DNA of 11,223 nt from an uncultured Lachnospiraceae bacterium (GTDB lineage: Bacteria > Bacillota > Clostridia > Lachnospirales > Lachnospiraceae), in the NCBI GenBank assembly GCA_910588895.1, contig CAJUSS010000116.1, positions 1 to 11,223 of the forward strand, read 5' to 3'. A program made the position numbers and the translations under genes. The notes beneath the pieces were generated by a model. It made no database searches and was not told where the DNA came from. It saw nothing but the letters and a program-made list of their open reading frames with translations. Each line of letters starts with the position of its first letter. Position 1 is the first letter of the stretch. Positions 1 to 5,273 of the stretch are shown here, piece after piece.

Positions 1-648
1 ATGGTGGGTCATAGGCTGCCGCTCCACCTGCCGCTCCTGCCCATAGCGCCCCGGAAGGCTCACTAAGTCAAAGCCGGATCCATTTAAAAAGTCCAGGCAC
101 ACGGACATGATCTTCTTTGGCTGGATGGGCCCGTCTCCCTGGTTCACCACCTTTACAGCCCGGGTGATGATATCCGCCTCCTCGAACACACTGTATAAAA
201 GGACCACCTGCACATCACTGGCCTTATCGCAAAGTGTGACCTCCAGCGTGCTCACTGTGTCCGTATCTCTGGCGAACACACAGGGCAGGGTATCCAACTG
301 ATATTTCCCGCTCATGATCTTGTACCCTACCGTCTTTCCATGGTAGGAATAGCTGCCGTCGCTGTTGACCACCTCGATGCTGGTGGTACGGAAATCCCCC
401 TGCTGCTGGGTGGAAAATTCCTGGGGCTGGGCATCTAAAGAAAAGGTCCGGGCGTTCCGGGACTCATAAGGGTTGCCGGAAAACCCCCGGTCATATTGTT
501 TGATCTGATAGCTCATATCGCTGTCCGGGACCCACGCGCCATAATAAAGATGGAGCAGATAATCCAGGTTGCCGATCTTCATCTGATAGGTCGTGTTCTT
601 TGTCTGGAGCGTGATCGTCTTTGCGCTCTCGTTGTAAATGATCGCCAT
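1..648 (-). CDS. GH36 alpha-galactosidase, N-terminal part (cut by window edge)
   Basis: Reading the minus strand from the ATG at 648-646 gives 216 codons with no stop up to base 1, so the gene continues beyond the left edge. The translation starts MAIIYNESAKTITLQ and contains LLHLYYG (about residues 31-37) and RYGQERQVERQPM near residues 201-213, which I recognise as the N-terminal beta-sandwich domain of glycoside hydrolase family 36 alpha-galactosidases. These usually have about 730 residues, so less than a third is visible and the catalytic Asp residues lie outside. The family hydrolyses terminal alpha-1,6-galactosides such as melibiose and raffinose; there is no signal peptide, so it should be cytoplasmic. 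The start is set by AAGGAGT at 660-654, five bases before the ATG. It sits 422 bases downstream of dppF on the same strand and seems to have its own promoter. Family call is firm; the exact substrate is not shown. Confidence 0.88.
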   Translation of the reverse strand, partial: MAIIYNESAKTITLQTKNTTYQMKIGNLDYLLHLYYGAWVPDSDMSYQIKQYDRGFSGNPYESRNARTFSLDAQPQEFSTQQQGDFRTTSIEVVNSDGSYSYHGKTVGYKIMSGKYQLDTLPCVFARDTDTVSTLEVTLCDKASDVQVVLLYSVFEEADIITRAVKVVNQGDGPIQPKKIMSVCLDFLNGSGFDLVSLPGRYGQERQVERQPMTHH

Positions 649-666
649 AGCGTACTCCTTTTCACT

Positions 667-690
667 CGATCGACCCTGATCGGACCGATC
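667..690. repeat. GATC-containing palindromes just upstream of the galactosidase RBS
   Basis: CGATCG at 667-672 is a perfect palindrome, and 678-690 is GATCGG-A-CCGATC, a 6-bp inverted repeat around a single base. They lie 6 to 30 bases upstream of the Shine-Dalgarno and downstream of the predicted start at 718, so they would be in the mRNA leader. They could be a repressor roadblock site or a small RNA hairpin; the one-base centre argues for a DNA site. Function unknown. Confidence 0.3.
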
Positions 691-728
691 CTCTTAAGAT
701 AGATAGCTGTTGTTGCTTCGAACAGCAT

Positions 729-744
729 AGCATGAAAAGTGCCA
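729..744 (-). promoter_or_regulatory. Candidate sigma-54 (-24/-12) promoter for the alpha-galactosidase
   Basis: On the minus strand the bases read TGGCAC (744-739), five bases, then ATGCT (733-729). The sigma-54 consensus is TGGCAC-N5-TTGCW, so the -24 box is perfect, the -12 box has one mismatch, and the GG-to-GC spacing is exactly right. The predicted start is near 718, giving a leader of about 70 bases before the ATG at 648. A weak sigma-A-type alternative lies upstream on the same strand: TTCCCT (838-833), 17 bases, TATAAG (815-810), with a good -10 but a poor -35. The match is seen in the sequence; use by sigma-54 is inferred. Confidence 0.5.
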
Positions 745-844
745 TTTGGACAGGGGATAGCACAACGCCCCTGCGCACAGACAGTTTACCATATCTTGCA
801 GAAGATTTCCTTATACTAATGATGTGTAAAACAGGGAAAATGTG

Positions 845-953
845 ATATCGCCAGGTTGTGCTTGTCTCCGCTGTATGCAGGTGGTAAGATGCACATGGAG
901 ATAAGCGGCGATATACCTGCCGCTTTGGACATGAACGACCGCTATCTTTTTTT
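845..953 (+). other. Nested inverted repeats with T-tract: candidate structured RNA or enhancer region
   Basis: In plus orientation, 845-852 (ATATCGCC) pairs perfectly with 907-914 (GGCGATAT). Directly inside, 861-869 (CTTGTCTCC) pairs with 897-905 (GGAGATAAG) over 9 bp with one G-U pair. Two alternative stems reuse the same 3' strands: 903-909 with 919-925 (AAGCGGC/GCCGCTT, 7 bp), and 900-908 with 939-946 (8 bp, one bulged A), the latter followed by seven T at 947-953. This is the layout of a competing terminator in plus-strand RNA. However, no plus-strand gene lies downstream and the promoter upstream is poor (TATACT at 812-817 lacks a good -35). The element also lies about 125 to 230 bases upstream of the predicted galactosidase start, where enhancer sites for a sigma-54 activator would sit. 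Pairings are seen; either role is inferred. Confidence 0.35.
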
Positions 954-1070
954 GCGATCGTCTTCTGCCCCATCAGTTGCCGGGAATTATGTAAAAAATC
1001 CCCCTTGACTGATCGATCTCCACCCCACCTATATCGGGCACCTCAACGCTACCTTAACACTGTGCTTTCC

Positions 1071-2048
1071 CTACCCCTTCTGGGACATCAGATGGCAATA
1101 CACATAGTGATCATCCGTAAGCTGTGTCTTCACCGGCACTTCCTTCTTGCAGATCTCCATACACTTCGGGCAACGGGTATGGAACTTGCACCCGGTGGGC
1201 GGGTTTAAAGGCGAGGGGATGTTGCCCTCTAAGATCACCCGGTCCTTCTTCGCCGTGGGATCCGGCACGGGGACCGCGGACAGCAGCGCCTGGGTATAGG
1301 GATGGGTGGGGTTCTTGTACAGGCTCTCCTTGCTGCCCACCTCCACGAAGTTCCCCAGATACATCACGCCCACCCGGTCGCTGATATGCTCTACTACGCT
1401 CAAGTCGTGGGCCACGAAGATGTAGGTCAGGTTAAACTCCTTCTTTAACTGGTTCATCAGGTTCAGGACCTGCGCCTGGATGGACACATCCAGGGCGGAC
1501 ACCGGCTCGTCGGCGATGATCAGCCGAGGCTGCACGGCCAACGCCCTGGCGATCCCGATCCTCTGGCGCTGGCCGCCGGAGAACTCATGGGGATACCGGT
1601 TGGCATGATAATCGTCCAGGCCCACCTTCCGGAGAAGATCCAATACCTTCTCCTCCAGCTGGGCCTTACTCCCAGTCAGGCCATGGATGATCAGCGGCTC
1701 CGCGATGATGTCGAAGATGGACATCCTGGGGTTTAAGGAAGCGTAAGGATCCTGGAACACCATCTGCACCTTTTTGCGGACCGGGCGCATCTGGTTATTA
1801 TTGTAGGTGGAGATATCCTCCCCGTCCAGGACCACCTTGCCTGCGGTGGGCTGCTCCAGCTTGCAGATGCCCCGGCCCAGGGTGGATTTCCCGCAGCCGG
1901 ATTCCCCTACGATGCCGAAGACCTCGCCCCGTTCCACCTGAAAGGAAACGCCGTCCACTGCCTTCACATAGTCCGTTGTGCCGAACTTTTTTCCGGCTAC
2001 CGGATAATAGATCTTCATATCCTCTACATTCAATAAGATATCTGCCAT
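1071..2048 (-). CDS. dppF: Peptide ABC importer, ATP-binding subunit (DppF/OppF type)
   Basis: This is the second cytoplasmic ATPase of the importer, 325 residues, the usual length for DppF/OppF. Visible motifs are Walker A GESGCGKST (48-56), the Q-loop VFQDPYASLNP (97-107), signature FSGGQ (156-160), Walker B LIIADEP (176-182) with catalytic Glu181, and the switch His214. All are intact, so it should be active. The C-terminus carries the oligopeptide-transporter extension with CKFHTRCPKCMEIC (287-300), a Cys cluster of the type that can bind an iron-sulfur centre. I use the ATG at 2048, where the dppD stop and this start overlap as TAATG, which implies translational coupling. A possible start 14 codons upstream lies inside dppD and adds only a basic stretch. 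It is the last gene of the operon. Family certain; transported substrate unproven. Confidence 0.93.
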   Translation of the reverse strand: MADILLNVEDMKIYYPVAGKKFGTTDYVKAVDGVSFQVERGEVFGIVGESGCGKSTLGRGICKLEQPTAGKVVLDGEDISTYNNNQMRPVRKKVQMVFQDPYASLNPRMSIFDIIAEPLIIHGLTGSKAQLEEKVLDLLRKVGLDDYHANRYPHEFSGGQRQRIGIARALAVQPRLIIADEPVSALDVSIQAQVLNLMNQLKKEFNLTYIFVAHDLSVVEHISDRVGVMYLGNFVEVGSKESLYKNPTHPYTQALLSAVPVPDPTAKKDRVILEGNIPSPLNPPTGCKFHTRCPKCMEICKKEVPVKTQLTDDHYVYCHLMSQKG

Positions 2049-3043
2049 TACTTTCCCTCGCCTCCTTTTTCGCAGAGCCAGCATTTGCACAGATGGCCGT
2101 TGCCGATGTCAAAGAAGCCTGGCTCTTCTGTCTGGCACTTTTCAAAGGCATAGCTGCATCGGGGCGCGAACTTGCAGCCCTTGGGCATATATTTGGGGTT
2201 GGGCACGTTGCCCGGGATCACCTCCAGCTCCTCTACCGCCTCCCCGAGCTTGGGGATCGATCCTAACAGGCCTTTGGTATAGGGATGGGAGGGGGTGGCA
2301 AAAAGAGACTTTACATCTGCTTTTTCCACCACTCTGCCGCAGTACATGACCACCACATCGTCGCAGACCTCAGCCACAACGCCTAAGTCATGGGTGATGA
2401 ACAGGATGGAGGTGCCGATATCCTGCTTTAAAGCGTTCATCAGGTCCAGGATCTGGGCCTGGATGGTCACATCCAGAGCGGTGGTGGGCTCGTCCGCGAT
2501 CAAGATCTTCGGACGACAGACTAAAGCCATGGCGATCATCACCCTCTGACGCTGACCGCCGGAAAGCTGGAAGGGATACTCCTTCATCATATGCTCGACC
2601 CGGGGGACTCCGGTCATGCGGAGCATGCCCTCCGCTTTTTTATACGCCTCTTCCTTGGAGATGTTCTCATGCTGCAGGATACATTCCGTCAGCTGCTTGC
2701 CGATCTTCATGACCGGGTTCAAGCTGGTCATCGGCTCCTGGAAGATCATGGAGATCTTGCTGCCCCGCATCTTCCGCTTCTCTTCCTCGCTGATATGGGC
2801 GATGTCTTTGCCCTCTAATAAGATCTCCCCTTCTGCGATCTTTCCAGTCGTGCCGGTAAGAAGCCCCATGATGGATAATGAGGTCACGCTCTTGCCGCTC
2901 CCGGACTCCCCTACGATCCCCAGGGTGGATCCTTCCTTTAATTCAAAATCTACTCCGTCCACGGAACGGACCACACCGCTGTCTGTATAAAAATAGGTGT
3001 GAAGGTTCTTTACTTCTAATACATTCTTTTTATCCTCTGCCAT
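2048..3043 (-). CDS. dppD: Peptide ABC importer, ATP-binding subunit (DppD/OppD type)
   Basis: The 331-residue protein is the partner ATPase to DppF and would power peptide import on the inner face of the membrane. Motifs in order: Walker A GESGSGKS (45-52), Q-loop FQEPMTSLNP (101-110) with Gln102, signature LSGGQRQR (160-167), Walker B ILIADEP (180-186) with Glu185, and switch His218. The C-terminal extension contains PKGCKFAPRC (287-296), Cys303 and Cys319/321/324, again a possible iron-sulfur site. The start has a G-rich Shine-Dalgarno (AAAGGGGGAAGG, ending 5 bases before the ATG), and 18 bases separate it from the dppC stop. The 3' end overlaps the dppF start by one base. The Dpp/Opp D-type order and length fit well; opp, gsi or nickel-type naming would be equally consistent with sequence alone. 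Confidence 0.93.
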   Translation of the reverse strand: MAEDKKNVLEVKNLHTYFYTDSGVVRSVDGVDFELKEGSTLGIVGESGSGKSVTSLSIMGLLTGTTGKIAEGEILLEGKDIAHISEEEKRKMRGSKISMIFQEPMTSLNPVMKIGKQLTECILQHENISKEEAYKKAEGMLRMTGVPRVEHMMKEYPFQLSGGQRQRVMIAMALVCRPKILIADEPTTALDVTIQAQILDLMNALKQDIGTSILFITHDLGVVAEVCDDVVVMYCGRVVEKADVKSLFATPSHPYTKGLLGSIPKLGEAVEELEVIPGNVPNPKYMPKGCKFAPRCSYAFEKCQTEEPGFFDIGNGHLCKCWLCEKGGEGK

Positions 3044-3061
3044 CGTCGCCTTCCCCCTTTC

Positions 3062-3955
3062 TTAATCAGACAATTTCGGATCCAGGGCGTCGCGAAGGCC
3101 GTCGCCCAGGATGTTAAAGCTAAGCACCGTGAGGAATATGGCAAGTCCGGGGAACAGGGTACAATGCATGCTGGTCAGCATGTAGTTCCGGCCATTGGAC
3201 AGGAGCAATCCCCACTCCGGCGTAGGCGGCTGCGCGCCCATCCCCAGAAAGCTCAAGGAGGATGCGGTCAGGATGGAGGACCCGACGGACATGGTGAACT
3301 GTACGATGATCTCCGGCACGGCGCCGGGAAGGATATGGCGGAATAAGATCCGGGCGTCGGAGGCCCCAAGGTTCCTGGCTGCCTGGACAAAGACCGAGTT
3401 TTTGAGCGCCAGGGTCCGTCCCCGCACCAATCGGGCAAAGGTAGGGGTGGAGAACACCGCCACGGCGATGACCACGTTCCCGATGCCGCTGCCTAAGATC
3501 GCCACGATCGCGATCGCCAGGATGATGCCGGGAAAGGCGAACAGCGTGTCACAGATCCGCATGATGATCGAATCCACGATTCCCCGGTAGTAACCGCCCA
3601 AAAGCCCCAGGATGGTGCCGCAGACCGCGCCTACCGAGACAGCGGACAGACCTACTGCCAAAGAGATCTTGGTGCCGCAGATGATCCTGGAGAAAAGATC
3701 CCGGCCAAATTCATCGGTGCCGAACCAGTGCGCCCCGCTGGGTCCCTGGAGGATCGCATTATAATCGTATTCGTTGATCTTAAAGGGTACCAGCGCCTCC
3801 CCGAAAAAGGCTAAAAACACCAGGAAGACGATAAAGAAAAGGGCCACCGCCGCATTCTTCTGCTTTTTAAATTTCCGGATCATCTCTGAAACAGGAGTTT
3901 TGATATCTGTCTTTTCATTTAGCTCTGCTTTCGCAGCTTTTTTCTTACCGATCAT
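3062..3955 (-). CDS. dppC: Peptide ABC importer, permease subunit (DppC/OppC type)
   Basis: A 297-residue inner-membrane permease. It has a charged cytoplasmic N-terminus (residues 1-34, many Lys), a first membrane segment at about 36-56, then the FGTDEFGRDLFSR motif (78-90) typical of DppC/OppC. Further hydrophobic segments lie near 98-121, 136-163, 214-235 and 266-286. The cytoplasmic EAA loop that docks on an ATPase is around 191-212 (QAARNLGASDARILFRHILP). I chose the ATG at 3955 because AGGAGG lies 6 bases upstream and overlaps the dppB stop (TAGGAGGTTCTTTATG); an upstream frame extension of 15 codons would run into dppB and lacks such a site. It forms the translocation channel with DppB. 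Confidence 0.93.
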   Translation of the reverse strand: MIGKKKAAKAELNEKTDIKTPVSEMIRKFKKQKNAAVALFFIVFLVFLAFFGEALVPFKINEYDYNAILQGPSGAHWFGTDEFGRDLFSRIICGTKISLAVGLSAVSVGAVCGTILGLLGGYYRGIVDSIIMRICDTLFAFPGIILAIAIVAILGSGIGNVVIAVAVFSTPTFARLVRGRTLALKNSVFVQAARNLGASDARILFRHILPGAVPEIIVQFTMSVGSSILTASSLSFLGMGAQPPTPEWGLLLSNGRNYMLTSMHCTLFPGLAIFLTVLSFNILGDGLRDALDPKLSD

Positions 3956-3965
3956 AAAGAACCTC

Positions 3966-4886
3966 CTATGACAATTTGATCTCTGGATTGAGGACGGCAT
4001 AAAGGATATCCACGACCAGGTTGATAAGGATGAACTGCAGGGAGAACAGCAGGATCAGGGACTGGATCGCCGGGTAATCCCGGTAATTCACCGACTCGAT
4101 CAGCAGCTGGCCCAGTCCTGGGAACGCGAACACGGCTTCTGTGACCACCGAGCCGCCTAGCAAAAAGCCAAACTGCAGGCCCACTACCGTCACCACAGAG
4201 ATCATAGAATTGCGGAAGGCGTGGCCCCAGGTCACGGTCCTTTCCTTTAAGCCCTTGGCCCTGGCTGTACGGATGTAATCCTCTTTCATCACCTCAACGA
4301 TGGAGGAACGGGTGAAACGTGCGATGATCGCAGCGATACTGGTCCCCAGGGAGATGGCAGGAAGCACCAGGTTCTTCCAGCTCCCCGCGCCCGTAGTGGG
4401 CAGCCAGCGCAACTTCACCGCAAAGAGCATGATCAGCAAAAAGCCGACCCAGAAGCCAGGCAGGGAGATGCCGGAGACTGCCAGGGTCATGCCGGTGAAA
4501 TCCTGCCATTTCCCCCGGTTCTTTCCTGACCATACCCCCAGGAACACACCGACGATCGTGCTCCAGACCAAGGCTGCGACGGTAAGGGACATGGTGTTCG
4601 CGTACCGGGCTCCGATCTCCGTGAGCACCGGACGTTTGGTGCGCAGGGACATGCCCAGATCGCCCTTTAAAAGGCCGCCTACATATTTCGCGTACTGGAC
4701 CGGGATGGACTGGTTTAAGCCCAGCTGCTCCCGGACGGCTTCCACCTGGTCTAAGGTAGCCTGTTCACCGGCCACCAGACGAGCCGGATCGCCCGGGATC
4801 ATACGGACAAAGAAGAAAACGAAGGTCACTACGATGATCAGGGTGGGGATGACCCCCACGATCCGTTTTAAGATATATCTCAACAT
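3966..4886 (-). CDS. dppB: Peptide ABC importer, permease subunit (DppB/OppB type)
   Basis: A 306-residue permease starting MLRYILKRI, typical for DppB/OppB, with a first membrane segment at about 9-28 followed by the conserved MIPGDPA (29-35). Other membrane segments lie near 98-120, 136-158, 173-192, 229-250 and 276-298. The EAA loop is around 206-227 (RTARAKGLKERTVTWGHAF), and FPGLGQLL (255-262) is another family hallmark. The Shine-Dalgarno AAGGAG lies about 11 bases from the ATG, longer spacing than in its neighbours. It is preceded by a 387-base gap after dppA that contains strong hairpins, so expression is probably lower than that of dppA. Only 10 bases separate its stop from dppC. Confidence 0.93.
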   Translation of the reverse strand: MLRYILKRIVGVIPTLIIVVTFVFFFVRMIPGDPARLVAGEQATLDQVEAVREQLGLNQSIPVQYAKYVGGLLKGDLGMSLRTKRPVLTEIGARYANTMSLTVAALVWSTIVGVFLGVWSGKNRGKWQDFTGMTLAVSGISLPGFWVGFLLIMLFAVKLRWLPTTGAGSWKNLVLPAISLGTSIAAIIARFTRSSIVEVMKEDYIRTARAKGLKERTVTWGHAFRNSMISVVTVVGLQFGFLLGGSVVTEAVFAFPGLGQLLIESVNYRDYPAIQSLILLFSLQFILINLVVDILYAVLNPEIKLS

Positions 4887-4928
4887 GTTGCTATCATCTC
4901 CTTACTGGCTGCATGTACATCAAGTTCC

Positions 4929-4956
4929 TATATATGAAAAGGGATGGCCATGTCCG
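4929..4956 (-). promoter_or_regulatory. Weak candidate secondary promoter for dppBCDF
   Basis: On the minus strand CGGACA (4956-4951) and TATATA (4934-4929) are 16 bases apart, about 45 bases upstream of the dppB ATG. The -35 box matches TTGACA at four positions and the -10 box matches TATAAT at five. Such a promoter would supply permease and ATPase mRNA independently of read-through past the terminators after dppA. The match is modest and could be chance. Confidence 0.22.
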
Positions 4957-5107
4957 GCGCTCCCTGTCGACCGCTATAAAAAAGCGTCAAAGACCCTGCT
5001 GCAGCGCGGCGCCCTGCCAGACATAAAAAGCAGGCTCATCGCTCGCAGAGATCAAGATAAAAGGACAATAAAGAACAAAGGATAACATTGCGCTGTGCGA
5101 TACAAAA

Positions 5108-5166
5108 ACAAGGCGCCGCAAGAGCAGACTCCATACATCTGTCCCACTTGCTTGCAGCGCCTTTTT
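5108..5166 (-). terminator. Large bipartite hairpin terminator after dppA (T-tracts on both sides)
   Basis: AAGGCGC (5110-5116) pairs with GCGCCTT (5157-5163), and after a one-base mismatch GCAAG (5118-5122) pairs with CTTGC (5151-5155). A small CAGA/TCTG stem (5125-5128 with 5138-5141) can form inside. On the minus strand the stem is followed by TTGTTTTTGT, so it can terminate dppA transcripts. On the plus strand it is followed by TTTTTCT, so it may also stop antisense transcription. Likely role, inferred: partial termination so that the binding protein is made in excess over the membrane and ATPase subunits. Confidence 0.6.
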
Positions 5167-5183
5167 CTGATGCCTAAGTATGC

Positions 5184-5210
5184 AGAAAAGCCGCCGAAAG
5201 CGTCTTTTCT
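5184..5210 (-). repeat. Stem-loop in dppA 3' region
   Basis: AGAAAAG (5184-5190) and CTTTTCT (5204-5210) form a 7-bp stem, with an inner GC/GC pair around a TTTCG-type loop (minus strand) and two mismatches between. No good T-tract follows on either strand, so it is more likely an mRNA 3'-end stabiliser than a terminator. Confidence 0.4.
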
Positions 5211-5247
5211 GTATGATCAGCCCTCAAGGGCCTCCCCCTTCTGTCAC

Positions 5248-5272
5248 CGGACGGTCAGGGGATCTGCGTCCG
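5248..5272 (-). repeat. Stem-loop directly after the dppA stop codon
   Basis: CGGACG (5248-5253) and CGTCCG (5267-5272) are a 6-bp inverted repeat one base after the dppA stop (5274-5276). It would form the first of three hairpins in the dppA 3' untranslated region. Protection of dppA mRNA from 3' exonucleases is inferred from position. Confidence 0.35.
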
Positions 5273-5273
5273 A

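Larger units (their letters stand above)
649..1070. other. Non-coding region between dppF and the alpha-galactosidase gene
   Basis: No convincing gene lies in these 422 bases. A 103-codon minus-strand frame (662-973) has no recognisable domain, is rich in Arg, Ser and Cys, and runs through the promoter and repeats, so I treat it as chance. The region holds the galactosidase RBS, GATC palindromes, a -24/-12 promoter candidate, a small GCTGTT/AACAGC hairpin (706-711 with 721-726), and the nested repeats at 845-953. Just after the dppF stop I see no clear intrinsic terminator: GGGGAT/ATTCCC in 984-1003 can pair with one G-U but has no T-tract behind it on the minus strand. Read-through from dppF into the galactosidase is therefore possible. 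Confidence 0.6.
4887..5273. other. Non-coding dppA-dppB spacer with several hairpins
   Basis: The 387-base gap between dppA and dppB is unusually long for this operon, where other spacers are under 20 bases. I find no credible gene: the long plus-strand frame at 4300-5085 is mostly antisense to dppB. The dppA-proximal half contains three separate stem-loops (5248-5272, 5184-5210, 5108-5166). The dppB-proximal half has the dppB RBS and a weak promoter candidate. Confidence 0.6.

Noticed and set aside
662..973. 103-codon minus-strand open frame upstream of the galactosidase
   Set aside because: No recognisable domain, unusual composition (many Arg, Ser, Cys), no strong RBS, and it runs through the promoter candidate and inverted repeats. 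Better explained as non-coding.
2049..2090. Upstream ATG at 2090 as the start of dppF
   Set aside because: It would add 14 basic residues inside the dppD coding region; the ATG at 2048 has the TAATG overlap with dppD and gives the normal N-terminus.
1798..2151. 117-codon minus-strand frame overlapping dppF and the end of dppD
   Set aside because: Out-of-frame reading of the dppF Walker A region; the real frame carries intact motifs.
2591..2990. Plus-strand frames antisense to dppD, and the similar one at 3195-3590 antisense to dppC
   Set aside because: Shadows of conserved ABC-transporter genes on the other strand, with no RBS or family features.
4300..5085. 261-codon plus-strand open frame antisense to dppB and its upstream gap
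   Set aside because: Its translation is the antisense of well-supported dppB codons for most of its length and shows no domain; it arises from codon bias of the true gene.
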